Part shown: in pieces, positions 1 through 8,467 of the stretch
Layout of the letters: every line of letters begins with the position of its first letter
Numbering within the stretch: position 1 is the stretch's first letter
From: Ruegeria sp. ANG-R
GTDB taxonomy: Bacteria > Pseudomonadota > Alphaproteobacteria > Rhodobacterales > Rhodobacteraceae
Direction: 5' to 3'
Length of the DNA: 64,000 nt
Assembly (NCBI RefSeq): GCF_000813985.1
Contig: NZ_JWLJ01000001.1
Span: forward strand, 1,104,453-1,168,452
Translations under genes and position numbers: made by a program
Notes under the pieces: model-generated
What the model was told of the DNA's origin: nothing
Seen by the model: the letters and a program-made list of their open reading frames with translations, nothing else
Databases searched by the model: none

Positions 1-561
1 GCTCAGAGGCAACCCCGCCGCCTTCTGCGCGGCTGAATTGGCATAAGCCTCGTGCAGCATCTGCGTCAGGATCAACATCGGTCGGTCGGGCGAGATGGCA
101 TCCAGCTCTGCCAGCGTGGGTGGTTCAATATCCGCGATTTTGACCGGGTCCCAGCCAAAGGCAACCAGCCAGGGCGTCAGGGCCGTTTCTCCGGCGGCTT
201 CGGTCAGGCTCTGCATCACCTCGGCCCGGCTCTGATGATTGAAACCGCTGACATCCACAACCGCACCCAGCAAGGCGCTGGCGATGGGATGAGTGTGCGG
301 CTCGACCAATCCCGGCAGAACAGTTTTACCCGGGAATTCAAGGCGCGGAACGGCCCCATCTGTATCCAGTTCCGCAGCCCGCCCGACCGAAACGATCTCT
401 CCGTTATCGACCAGCACCGCATCCGCATCGATCAGGCCCGGCGACCAAACATGATCCGCGACCAACAGATAACGATCGGGATAACGATCCGACCGCGCGG
501 CCCAGACCCAGATTGCGGACAAGACAACAACAACGCCCAGAAAATACTTTAGAAGTCTCAA
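1..561 (-). CDS. Amidohydrolase family protein (C-terminus beyond window)
   Basis: This is a minus-strand reading frame that is open from a TTG start to the window edge, so only the first 187 codons are present. It starts with a short hydrophobic membrane anchor or signal segment (residues about 2-20). It continues with the beta-sandwich of amidohydrolases and the metal-binding HxH segment (LPGLVEPHTHP) near residue 92, as in the YtcJ-like amidohydrolase 3 family. The TTG at 561 was chosen because an AGGGG ribosome-binding site lies about 7 nt upstream and no ATG fits. The substrate cannot be told. The metal-dependent hydrolase fold is fairly sure; the exact family is inferred. Confidence 0.7.
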   Translation of the reverse strand, partial: MRLLKYFLGVVVVLSAIWVWAARSDRYPDRYLLVADHVWSPGLIDADAVLVDNGEIVSVGRAAELDTDGAVPRLEFPGKTVLPGLVEPHTHPIASALLGAVVDVSGFNHQSRAEVMQSLTEAAGETALTPWLVAFGWDPVKIADIEPPTLAELDAISPDRPMLILTQMLHEAYANSAAQKAAGLPLS

Positions 562-657
562 AGACAAATCCCCTGACGAGGCGGACGCTAGGAAATGGCA
601 TCTCCAGCCGTCAAGGTTGACATGGCGTCAGAAGTATTTGATTTACATACGAAAATC

Positions 658-731
658 TGGAGCGGGTAGCGGGAATCGAACCCGCGCGTTCAGCTTGGGA
701 AGCTGACAGGCTACCATTACATCATACCCGC
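658..731 (-). tRNA. tRNA-Gly (anticodon CCC)
   Basis: The cloverleaf is complete on the minus strand. The acceptor stem GCGGGTA pairs with TACCCGC, the discriminator is T, and CCA is encoded. The anticodon stem TCAGC/GCTGA holds the loop TTCCCAA, giving anticodon CCC. The T arm carries GGTTCGATTCC. Confidence 0.95.
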
Positions 732-798
732 CGCTTGGCGTTGACTAACATTGCTTCTTGCCGGGGTTCAAGGGTCTTCGAGTGACTGCAAGCGTCGT

Positions 799-833
799 TA
801 AAAACGAAAAAGGCCGGATCAAAGATCCGGCCC
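799..833 (-). terminator. Rho-independent terminator of the MeTr operon
   Basis: A 9-bp perfect stem (812-820 with 824-832) has a 3-nt loop and is followed on the minus strand by TTTTTCGTTTTT. It lies 21 nt past the stop codon of the methyltransferase gene and ends the three-gene operon. Confidence 0.9.
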
Positions 834-853
834 AATCAATTGTTTTTCAAAAC

Positions 854-1915
854 TTAAGCGCGACGGCGGCGGCCACCACCGCGGCGTCCGCCCGCGCCAC
901 CGGCAGCACCGGCTTCTTCAGGCGACTTGTTGGACTTGATCCACTCACCGCCATGCGGGTCATTGTTGGTCAGCAGGTTGGCGGCACGGATGGCCTCCAT
1001 CTCTTTGCCCGCGCGTGGCTTGGTCGAGCCCAGACCAAACATCTGCACGAATGCTTCATCATCCATGCCTTCGGGCAGGATGATGCCGGCAGCGGCGACC
1101 GCCTCTTTCTTCTCGGCGATTTTCTTCTGCGTCACTGGCAGAGCGACCGGGTTCATGATCGCGGAGGTCATACCAGCGCCCATTGCCATCGGCAGGAAGG
1201 CGTTGTTGATACCGTGACGGTTCGGCAGCCCGAACGAGATGTTGGACGCACCGCAAGTGGTGTTCACACCCAGTTCCTCGCGCAGGCGACGGACCAGAGC
1301 GAACACCTGCTGACCGGCAGTCGCCATCGCGCCGATGGGCATCACCAGCGGGTCAACCACGATGTCATGGGCCGGGATGCCGTGGTCGGCGGCGCGTTCC
1401 ACAATGGTTTTAGCGACTGCAAAACGCACATCGGGGTCTTCCGAAATGCCCGTGTCGTCGTTCGAGATCGCCACGACCGGCACGTTGTATTTCTTGACCA
1501 GCGGCAGAACCATCTCCAGACGCTCTTCTTCGCCTGTAACCGAGTTCAACAGCGGACGGCCCTCTGCAGCAGCCAGACCGGCCTCCAATGCACCCGGTAC
1601 CGAAGAGTCGATGCACAGCGGCACATCGACAAGCCCCTGCACCAGTTCGACGATCTTGCGCATCAGCGGCGGCTCGGTCTCGTTCGGGTTCGGGTTCGAG
1701 TTGTAGACAACGCCCGCGTTGATATCCAAAACGGTTGCGCCCGCCATAACCTGAGCCAGCGCGTCTTTCTCGACGGTCGAGAAATCGCCCGCTTCCAATT
1801 CGGCCGCCAGTTTCTTTCGGCCGGTTGGGTTGATCCGCTCTCCGATCACGCAGAACGGTTCGTCAAAGCCCAGAACGGCGGTTTTTGTTTTTGATTCTAC
1901 GACTGTACGGGTCAT
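854..1915 (-). CDS. Methyltetrahydrofolate:corrinoid methyltransferase (MeTr, pterin-binding)
   Basis: A 353-residue protein with the dihydropteroate-synthase-like pterin-binding TIM barrel: GERINPTGR at the start, VLDINAG for the pterin Asp/Asn, PLCIDSS, and a late CGASNISFGLP strand. Family members move a methyl group between methyl-THF and the Co(I) of a corrinoid protein. An AAGGA site lies 6 nt before the ATG. It is the last gene of a minus-strand trio with the PF13769 protein and the MetF-like reductase. This fits oxidation of corrinoid-bound methyl groups through THF. The C-terminus is an odd Gly/Arg-rich basic tail (about 15 residues ending RRRRA) not needed for the barrel. The fold and reaction are confident; the direction of flux is inferred. 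Confidence 0.92.
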   Translation of the reverse strand: MTRTVVESKTKTAVLGFDEPFCVIGERINPTGRKKLAAELEAGDFSTVEKDALAQVMAGATVLDINAGVVYNSNPNPNETEPPLMRKIVELVQGLVDVPLCIDSSVPGALEAGLAAAEGRPLLNSVTGEEERLEMVLPLVKKYNVPVVAISNDDTGISEDPDVRFAVAKTIVERAADHGIPAHDIVVDPLVMPIGAMATAGQQVFALVRRLREELGVNTTCGASNISFGLPNRHGINNAFLPMAMGAGMTSAIMNPVALPVTQKKIAEKKEAVAAAGIILPEGMDDEAFVQMFGLGSTKPRAGKEMEAIRAANLLTNNDPHGGEWIKSNKSPEEAGAAGGAGGRRGGGRRRRA

Positions 1916-1924
1916 GTCCGTTCC

Positions 1925-2851
1925 TTAGGAGTTAACCGGCTTTGCCGAAGCGCCGCCGTTGTTGATCGCCCAGTTGGCATTGGTCTTGATCCCGCCCAGC
2001 GGGAAGAAGTGCACATTGGTGATGTTGAAATCCGGGTTGGCCGCCTTGTGATTGGCCAGTTCGGTGATCACATCGGTCGGCTCATAGGGCAACAGCAGCT
2101 TGGACACATCCATGGCGCGCTTCTGCAGCACCTTGAGCGACGGACCAACACCGCACGCGATGGCGAACTTGATCAGGGTCTGCAGCTTGGCGGGACCGGC
2201 GATACCGATATGGATCGGCAGGTCGATGCCCGCTTCTTTCAGGCTGTCCGCCCATGCGATGATCGGCTTGGCGTCGAAGGCAAACTGAGTGGCCAGTGCC
2301 ATTTCAGCGTCGGTGGTTTCCGAGAACTTCTGTTTCCAGCGCAGTGCCTCGTCAACGTTTTTGGTCGAGCCGTCGGGATCGATATCCTTGTTGCCTTCAG
2401 GGTGGCCGGCAACGTGCAGTCGCTTGAACCCCGCCTTATCGAACAGACCGCTTTCCAGCAGTTGCATCGAGCTGTCGAAATCACCATGCGGTTTGTCAAC
2501 ACCACCGGCCAGCAGCAGCGCCTGATCGACACCCGCCTCGCCCTGATACATCGAAATCCAGTTTTCCAGCGTCGCCGCATCCTTGATGATCCGTGCTGGG
2601 AAATGCGGCATGACAGGGTAACCTTCAGCCGCTATGCGCTTGGCGGTTTTGACCATGTCTTCGATGGGCGTACCCTCGATATGGGCGATGTAGACGCGCG
2701 TGCCTTCGGGCAGCAGCGCGCGAAAATCCTCGACCTTCTCGGCGGTGCGCGGCATCACCTCGATCGAGTAGCCCTGCAAAAAGGCTTCGACGGTCGGGTT
2801 CACAGGGCCGTTTTCGACCGCATCACGTTTCTTGAAGTTCAGCAAAGCCAT
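1925..2851 (-). CDS. Methylenetetrahydrofolate reductase-like protein (MetF superfamily)
   Basis: About 308 residues with the MTHFR TIM-barrel signature: SIEVMPRTAEKV for the first strand, a PHFPAR segment, LLAGGVDKP in the nucleotide/flavin-contact region, HVAGHPEG, and PIHIGIAGPA. It should interconvert 5-methyl-THF and 5,10-methylene-THF. Placed directly before MeTr (9-nt gap), it probably runs oxidatively in C1 breakdown, not in methionine synthesis. The ATG at 2851 was chosen over an upstream in-frame codon because GGGAGG lies 5 nt before it and it no longer overlaps the gene upstream. The C-terminus ends in a short low-complexity tail. It is more divergent than a housekeeping MetF, so cofactor use is uncertain. 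Confidence 0.88.
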   Translation of the reverse strand: MALLNFKKRDAVENGPVNPTVEAFLQGYSIEVMPRTAEKVEDFRALLPEGTRVYIAHIEGTPIEDMVKTAKRIAAEGYPVMPHFPARIIKDAATLENWISMYQGEAGVDQALLLAGGVDKPHGDFDSSMQLLESGLFDKAGFKRLHVAGHPEGNKDIDPDGSTKNVDEALRWKQKFSETTDAEMALATQFAFDAKPIIAWADSLKEAGIDLPIHIGIAGPAKLQTLIKFAIACGVGPSLKVLQKRAMDVSKLLLPYEPTDVITELANHKAANPDFNITNVHFFPLGGIKTNANWAINNGGASAKPVNS

Positions 2852-2877
2852 AGCGGCCTCCCATAAAGATCTGGGGC

Positions 2878-3174
2878 TCATGCCCAACCGTCATTGGCGA
2901 TCAGGGTCTTGATACGGTCCTGATCGTATTCCGTTTCCAGACGCGTGGCCTCGGCTTCGGCAATTTCGGACGGGTCGCCCTCAACTGCGAAAGGTTCGGC
3001 TTTGCGCCACTCGGCCAGATAGGCATCACTGTCCTTGGCGTTCACCTTCATCGCCGCACGGTCGATGGCTTGTTCAAACCGTTCTTCCAACTGCCGCTTG
3101 GCTCCGCGCCGACCCTTGCCGACGATGACCTGAGCGGGAATGTCGCGCCAGTAAACGATGGTGACGTCAGGCAT
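2878..3174 (-). CDS. Small PF13769-type protein ('virulence factor' domain)
   Basis: A 98-residue acidic protein with the conserved opening VTIVYWRDIPAQVIVGKGR and a helical remainder (EERFEQAIDRAAMK). It matches what I know of the small alphaproteobacterial family misleadingly labelled virulence factor. AGGAGG lies 9 nt before the ATG, the strongest site of this operon. It is the first gene, 26 nt ahead of the MetF-like reductase and MeTr. That position suggests a role in corrinoid/THF methyl handling. No catalytic motif is recognisable and its biochemical role is unknown. Confidence 0.8.
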   Translation of the reverse strand: MPDVTIVYWRDIPAQVIVGKGRRGAKRQLEERFEQAIDRAAMKVNAKDSDAYLAEWRKAEPFAVEGDPSEIAEAEATRLETEYDQDRIKTLIANDGWA

Positions 3175-3415
3175 TGCTGTGATTCCTCCTAACCCGATGG
3201 GGCGGTTCTAAACTTCAATGTGGGTCCAAGTCGGTCGAATTTCGACATCCGGCGCATTTGCAGCGACCTTTTTGCCCACAGCTGCATACCGCAGCTTTTA
3301 ATGCCCTGGCTCCCAAAACCGAACATCAAAATCCTAATGACTTTAATGAGCGTCTTGCGTGATCCAATTGTGCGACCTATGGTCGGAGTAACTCGAAAAT
3401 CGGAGGGCGTTTCAG

Positions 3416-4528
3416 ATGGCGCCCAAGCGTCCCAAAGGTGCGGGCGCGTTCCCGAAAGCGGTCGAAAGCCCCGCGCCAGCAAGACCCGATCCGGATGCAC
3501 TCTATGCGGCGCTGGATCTGGGGACAAATAGCTGCCGCATGTTGATCGCCCAGCCCAAGGGCAGTGGCTTCCATGTGGTAGACAGCTTCTCCAAATCGGT
3601 GCAACTGGGCGCTGGTCTGGAACGCACCGGGCGGTTGTCGCGGGCGTCGATGGCGCGAACCGTACAGGCGCTGCGCATCTGCCAGCAAAAGCTGAAACGC
3701 AACAAGGTCAGGCGTATGCGCCTGATCGCGACCGAGGCTTGCCGACGCGCCAAGAACTCGCGCGATTTCATCCGGCAGGTCAAGCGTGAGACCGGCTTGA
3801 CGCTTGAGATTATTCAGCCTGAGGAAGAGGCGCGTCTGGCAGTGATTTCCTGCGCACCTCTGGTATCGACCAAGACGGAACAATTGTTGGTCGTCGATAT
3901 CGGTGGCGGCTCGACCGAACTGGTTTGGATCGACATATCTTCGGTTCCACGCCGCGACCGCCCGGCCGCGATCATGCGGTTGCACAACGGCTTCCACACT
4001 GCCGAAAGCCCCTTTCCGGCCGCCAAAGTGGTGGACTGGATCAGTGTCCCGCTTGGCGTGGCAACCCTGCGTGATCAGTTTCACGATGTCGAAGACGATT
4101 CCGCCCGTTTTGCGTTGATGAGCTGGTTCTTCGAAGAAAATCTAGCCGATTTTGCGCCCTACAAAGACGAACAGGCGCGTGAAGGGTTTCAGATTGTCGG
4201 CACCAGCGGAACGGTCACGACTGTCGCCGCCTCGCATCTGGGGCTGAAACGCTATGACCGGACCAAAGTGGACGGGCTGCGCATGACCAGCGATCAGATT
4301 GACAAGGTCATACGTGGGTATCTAGAACTCGGCCCTCGTGGGCGCCGCCGCGATCCCCGGATCGGAGACGACCGGCAGGCCCTGATCATGTCTGGCTCGG
4401 CCATTTTGCAGGCATTGCTGCGCTGCTGGCCCACTGATCGCCTTTCGGTGGCGGATCGTGGGCTGCGCGAAGGTCTGCTGTATGCGCAGATGAGCGCGGA
4501 CGGTGTATTGGAAGACGGACCGTTTTGA
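3416..4528 (+). CDS. Ppx/GppA-family phosphatase
   Basis: A 370-residue exopolyphosphatase/guanosine pentaphosphate phosphohydrolase of the ASKHA fold. [13 protein letters not shown] is the phosphate-1 loop, [10 protein letters not shown] follows, [13 protein letters not shown] is the phosphate-2 loop, and [11 protein letters not shown] comes later. It is shorter than E. coli Ppx/GppA because the C-terminal HD-like domain is missing, which is common in alphaproteobacteria. An N-terminal Pro/Lys-rich extension of about 28 residues precedes the domain. GGAGG lies 9 nt before the ATG. Its TGA shares one base with the ATG of rlmE, so the two are translationally coupled. Confidence 0.92.
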   Translation: MAPKRPKGAGAFPKAVESPAPARPDPDALYAALDLGTNSCRMLIAQPKGSGFHVVDSFSKSVQLGAGLERTGRLSRASMARTVQALRICQQKLKRNKVRRMRLIATEACRRAKNSRDFIRQVKRETGLTLEIIQPEEEARLAVISCAPLVSTKTEQLLVVDIGGGSTELVWIDISSVPRRDRPAAIMRLHNGFHTAESPFPAAKVVDWISVPLGVATLRDQFHDVEDDSARFALMSWFFEENLADFAPYKDEQAREGFQIVGTSGTVTTVAASHLGLKRYDRTKVDGLRMTSDQIDKVIRGYLELGPRGRRRDPRIGDDRQALIMSGSAILQALLRCWPTDRLSVADRGLREGLLYAQMSADGVLEDGPF

Positions 4529-5244
4529 TGGCGAAAACACCGACTGGCAAAAACAACTCGGGTCGCGGGCAGCGCGACCTTAAGGTCAAGGTCAAGACCG
4601 CACGCGGGCGCAAGCTCAGCTCGACCCGTTGGCTTGAGCGGCAGTTGAACGACCCTTATGTCAAGCGTGCACAGGCCGAAGGGTATCGCGGACGCGCTGC
4701 CTTCAAGATACTGGAGTTGGACGATAAATTCCGGTTTCTGGTGCCTGGCGCACGGGTGGTTGATCTGGGCTGCGCCCCTGGCGGCTGGTTGCAGGTGGCG
4801 GTGCAACGCGTCAACGCACTGGGCGAGAAAAGCGGCAAGCGTATCGGCACGGTTCTGGGGGTCGATCTGCAAGAGGTCGAACCGGTCGCCGGGGCCACCG
4901 CGCATGTGCTTGATTTCATGGAAGACGACGCCGACCAAAAGGTCAAGGACTGGCTGGGCGGCAAAGCGGATGTGGTCATGTCCGACATGGCGGCTGCATC
5001 CTCGGGCCATAAACAGACCGACCACCTGAGGATCATGGCGCTATGCGAAACGGCGGCGTATTTCGCGTTTGACGTGCTGGAAGAAGGCGGCACTTTTGTC
5101 GCCAAGGTGCTGGCGGGCGGCGCAGAGGGTGACCTGCAGAAGCTGCTCAAGCAGAAATTCAACAAGGTCGCCAACGTAAAACCGCCCGCGTCCCGGTCCG
5201 ACAGTTCCGAAAAGTTCGTGGTGGCCACCGGCTTTCGGGGTTGA
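4528..5244 (+). CDS. rlmE: 23S rRNA (uridine-2'-O-)methyltransferase RlmE
   Basis: A 238-residue FtsJ/RrmJ enzyme that 2'-O-methylates the A-loop uridine (U2552 in E. coli) of 23S rRNA using SAM. Visible motifs are [13 protein letters not shown] with the catalytic Lys, [11 protein letters not shown] for SAM binding, VMSDMA with the catalytic Asp, FVAKVLAGG with a catalytic Lys, and a C-terminal [11 protein letters not shown]. The basic N-terminal extension is typical of alphaproteobacteria. The ATG at 4528 was preferred to the TTG one codon earlier because it overlaps the upstream stop as TGATG. Confidence 0.95.
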   Translation: MAKTPTGKNNSGRGQRDLKVKVKTARGRKLSSTRWLERQLNDPYVKRAQAEGYRGRAAFKILELDDKFRFLVPGARVVDLGCAPGGWLQVAVQRVNALGEKSGKRIGTVLGVDLQEVEPVAGATAHVLDFMEDDADQKVKDWLGGKADVVMSDMAAASSGHKQTDHLRIMALCETAAYFAFDVLEEGGTFVAKVLAGGAEGDLQKLLKQKFNKVANVKPPASRSDSSEKFVVATGFRG

Positions 5245-5250
5245 GCGCAG

Positions 5251-5445
5251 TTAATTCAGTGTGATCTTATCCTGCGCAATGCGCTGTTTCCGCAGCGAGG
5301 CCGTGGCGATGCCTTGCAACAAGATGGCCTCGCCGTGATTGATATCGACGGGCTCGCGTGCGCGGAGTTCTTCAATGCGCTGATCCAGCGTCGTTTTTCG
5401 GGCAGCCGTCAAAGGCTTTGCAAATGTTGCACTACGATCCGACAT
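5251..5445 (-). CDS. Small hypothetical protein
   Basis: 64 residues, hydrophilic and mostly helical (TTLDQRIEELRAREP), without cysteines, signal peptide or membrane segment. An AGGTG ribosome-binding site sits 4 nt before the ATG. The gene fills the gap between rlmE (6 nt away, convergent) and the cytochrome gene, which supports it as real. I do not recognise a family. Confidence 0.55.
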   Translation of the reverse strand: MSDRSATFAKPLTAARKTTLDQRIEELRAREPVDINHGEAILLQGIATASLRKQRIAQDKITLN

Positions 5446-5537
5446 CCATCACCTGTTGAAAATATTGGCATGTGCCCCGGATATTTAACCGTCAAATAGG
5501 CCCGGAACGTGGCGCAATTCTGCCGGTTCGATGCCGG

Positions 5538-7442
5538 CTATCGCCCGAGATTCTGCGCCATTTGCCTCAGGTTCGGATCATCCGGAAGGACTGAGAGTGC
5601 TTCGTCCAGGACCGCCAACGCTGCTTGCGGCCCGCGATTGATATGGGCCAGCTGAACCAACATCGGCCAGGCTTCGGCGCGTTGCGGGTCCAGCGCGACC
5701 ACCTCGCGGAACGCACGTTCTGCGGCCGGAGCGTTTCTTAACGTCAGCGCCCATCCGCCCAGCACCATGTGGGTTTCAGGAAAATCCAGACGATGCGATA
5801 TGCTGCGTTGCCAGTCCGCCATGCCCTGCCGAGCGCTTGCGCGTTGGTTAGGCGTCATAGCCTGCGCGGGAATGGAAAGAAACTCCTTGGCCGCCGAAAT
5901 ACGAACATTGCGCATTGGATCGGATAGCAGCGGCTCAAGCCTTGAAACACGCTGATTCAAAGGGGCCTGCCGTTGTAAAACCGGCGCGTTCGCCCGCACC
6001 AGCGGGTCCGGATCGGACAGAGCCGGCATCAGTTTCTCTGCCAACTCGGGCGTGGCTAAGGGTTGAAGCAGATACAATGCGGTTGCCCGGACGATACCCG
6101 CCTGCGCCTCATCCAGCGCGATTGCGAGTAACGCTTCGGGCTCGTCCAACTGTCCGCTTCCCGCAGCAGCAAATTCGGTCCCATAATGAGCAGTCCTGCG
6201 GTTGGAATCCGGAAACCAGTTCGCGATCTGTTGCGCGGCCCAGGGCCGCCCCCGTCCTTCATGGCAATCCGTACAAGCGTCGGGCCCAAGTCCCAGATCG
6301 GGTCGGGGAATGCGAAAGCTGTGGTCGCGCCTGCCGTCCACGCCCATATAGACCCTCTCGATCATGTGACAGTTCCTGCATTGCGCACCCGCTGAGTCGT
6401 CGGCGTGATGGTGATGCTCGGGCGTATCATAACTGGCCAGCCGAAGGGTCGGAAAATCCGGGTTGCCTGCAAGCGAATGGCACTGGGTGCAGATGCCGTT
6501 CCCATCGGCTTTCAGGTCTGCCCGGTGCGGATCGTGACAGTCCATGCAGCCAACGCCGCGCGCGTACATACGCGACTGCAGGAACGAGCCGTAAACGTAG
6601 ACCTCATCCAGAATCTGCCCATCCGGGTGATACGCCCCCGGACGGAGCACGGCCAGATTGTAGGCGTCATGATAGGGCTTACCGGGCAACGGGTTGCCAT
6701 CTTCCAGCGCCTCTCGCCGGGAATGACAGCCTGCGCATTGCTGTATCTCAGCCTCGGTCTGCCCCCTGCCCCAGTTCTTGGGGAAACCGAACGCACCCTG
6801 ACCGTCTTTACCCGCCTTTCCGGTCGCCCAGTCCAGATGAGCGGACCCGGGCCCGTGACACGCCTCGCATCCGACGCCAATTTCAACCTGTGTCGAAGCA
6901 TAGCGTTTTTCTTCCGCGTTGTAGTTTTTGACATAGCCCGTCGCATGACATTCCGCGCAGCGCGCGTTCCAGTTCTTGTACGGCCCGGTCCAGTGCAACC
7001 CGTCATTCGGCGGCAGCTCCTGGTCGGGGTAAAGATGGTACCATCGGCCCTCTTCCGTATCCCAGACGACATCGAAACTTTGCAATCTGCCCGGCTCGGT
7101 TTCAAAGAGGTATTGCTGCAGCGGCGCAATGCCGACAACTGAATGCACCGGGTAATCAGTTGTTACGCCGTCTTTTTCGGTTACGCTGGCTGATAGAACA
7201 CCGTTCTGATCCATGAATGAAACGCTCATCCCGTCATGGTTAAAACTGGTGCCGTCGAAATCAGCCAGAACATGTCCGTCATCGACTTCGGTCCAGGCAA
7301 GAGCGTGGTGTGAGGTCTGCCAGGCTTCGGTTTGCTCCCGATGGCAATCAGAACACATTTCTGAGCCGACATAGTCTTGCGCCAGAGCCTGCTGTGCCGT
7401 CGTCCACACGGTCGCGATCAGCCAAAGCACCCTGACATACAT
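5538..7442 (-). CDS. Secreted octaheme c-type cytochrome with HEAT/TPR-like tail
   Basis: A 634-residue periplasmic protein. The signal peptide ends near ALA-Q (residue 21). Eight CxxCH heme sites follow at about residues 30, 162, 192, 236, 299, 318, 355 and 390, and a run of four histidines lies at 343-346. From about 430 the protein is heme-free: HEAT-like (LMPALSDPDPLVRANA, LEPLLSDPMRNVRISA) and then a TPR-like end (AERAFREVVALDPQRAEAW). The heme part resembles cytochrome c554/nitrite-reductase-like multiheme proteins. The ATG at 7442 overlaps the yihY stop as TGATG, so the pair is cotranscribed. The redox partner and substrate are unknown. Confidence 0.9.
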   Translation of the reverse strand: MYVRVLWLIATVWTTAQQALAQDYVGSEMCSDCHREQTEAWQTSHHALAWTEVDDGHVLADFDGTSFNHDGMSVSFMDQNGVLSASVTEKDGVTTDYPVHSVVGIAPLQQYLFETEPGRLQSFDVVWDTEEGRWYHLYPDQELPPNDGLHWTGPYKNWNARCAECHATGYVKNYNAEEKRYASTQVEIGVGCEACHGPGSAHLDWATGKAGKDGQGAFGFPKNWGRGQTEAEIQQCAGCHSRREALEDGNPLPGKPYHDAYNLAVLRPGAYHPDGQILDEVYVYGSFLQSRMYARGVGCMDCHDPHRADLKADGNGICTQCHSLAGNPDFPTLRLASYDTPEHHHHADDSAGAQCRNCHMIERVYMGVDGRRDHSFRIPRPDLGLGPDACTDCHEGRGRPWAAQQIANWFPDSNRRTAHYGTEFAAAGSGQLDEPEALLAIALDEAQAGIVRATALYLLQPLATPELAEKLMPALSDPDPLVRANAPVLQRQAPLNQRVSRLEPLLSDPMRNVRISAAKEFLSIPAQAMTPNQRASARQGMADWQRSISHRLDFPETHMVLGGWALTLRNAPAAERAFREVVALDPQRAEAWPMLVQLAHINRGPQAALAVLDEALSVLPDDPNLRQMAQNLGR

Positions 7443-8299
7443 CACTTGGTTTCCGCGTTTTGAAGGTCGATCAGGGCACCGTTATATTCCGCACCGAGGA
7501 TCAGCATCGCGGAACACAGGTACAGAAATATCAATGCCGCCATCGCCCCTGCAAGGCCCGCATAGGTCGCGCTGTAGGTCGCGAACTGGGCAATGTAGAT
7601 CGAGAACCCCCATCCGCCCGCTGCCCACAGGGCCAGCGTCAGGATGACACCCGGCAGAATCTGCACAAGGCTGTGTCGGCGCGTGGGCAGGATCAGGTGG
7701 GCCAGAAGGACGGTGCCAGCGGGCACAGCCACCGTGAACGTCCATCGCAAGCGGTCGACGGACAGCAAGTGATCGACATCCACGGCTGTCTTTTCCGAAA
7801 CCAGACGCGTGTAGACCGGCAGCACCACCTCGACAGCTGCGATGGCCAGAATGGCAGCGCCGCCGATGATAACGAGCACAAAGCACAGCAGGCGGGCTTT
7901 CCAGAACGGCCAGCTGTCCTTGTCATGATAGGCTTGCGTCATAGCGCGGCGCACAGCGGCGACCCCGTTCGACGCAAAGTAAATCGCCAACAGGCCCCCC
8001 AAAGTGATCACTCCGGAGCCCGCCCCGTCCAAAACCGCGCGCAATTCCGCCACGATGGGATCGGCCACGTCTTTGGGCCAGGCGCCAAAGATCAGGTCGA
8101 TCAGTTCATCGGTCACATAGCCTTGCGACAAGGTCCCTGCCAGCGCCACGGTGAACAGAACAAAGGGAAACAGCGCCATCATCAGCGACATGGCCACGTG
8201 GCTGCTCATGACAAAACCGTCCTTGTTGCTGAACCGACGCACGGCAAGCCACAGGGCGCGCAAGAACTGGCTGGATGAAGGAATCGAAACGCGTGACAT
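7442..8299 (-). CDS. YihY/BrkB-family inner-membrane protein
   Basis: About 285 residues with six hydrophobic segments and the family pattern: VMSSHVAMSLMMALFPFVL near residue 30, IYFASNGVAAVRRAMTQAY near 125, and an AGLAGAMAALIFLYLCSAM helix near the end. YihY proteins are widespread and their transport role is not established; they are not ribonuclease BN. The ATG at 8299 was taken over the preceding in-frame GTG. The stop codon overlaps the start of the octaheme cytochrome, an unusual partner. Confidence 0.9.
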   Translation of the reverse strand: MSRVSIPSSSQFLRALWLAVRRFSNKDGFVMSSHVAMSLMMALFPFVLFTVALAGTLSQGYVTDELIDLIFGAWPKDVADPIVAELRAVLDGAGSGVITLGGLLAIYFASNGVAAVRRAMTQAYHDKDSWPFWKARLLCFVLVIIGGAAILAIAAVEVVLPVYTRLVSEKTAVDVDHLLSVDRLRWTFTVAVPAGTVLLAHLILPTRRHSLVQILPGVILTLALWAAGGWGFSIYIAQFATYSATYAGLAGAMAALIFLYLCSAMLILGAEYNGALIDLQNAETK

Positions 8300-8467
8300 C
8301 ACCCAAGCCTATCCTGCCTTTTCCACATGCAGAACCGCCAATCGGACAAAGATGCTGAATTCCGCCTCATAACCATCTGTGTGGATTGCATAAACCCGTC
8401 AGCATGTGCAGGATCAGAGTACATTCACGGAAACCCGCACAGGCGACATCCCGATCAAGGCCAGCAC

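Noticed and set aside
1219..1240. GTTC-N-GAAC palindrome resembling an operator
   Set aside because: It is an inverted, not direct, repeat and lies deep inside the MeTr coding sequence.
758..1894. 378-codon plus-strand frame
   Set aside because: Antisense to MeTr and running over its terminator; no recognisable domain.
5915..6931. 338-codon plus-strand frame
   Set aside because: Antisense to the octaheme cytochrome; Arg/Pro/Ser-rich shadow sequence.
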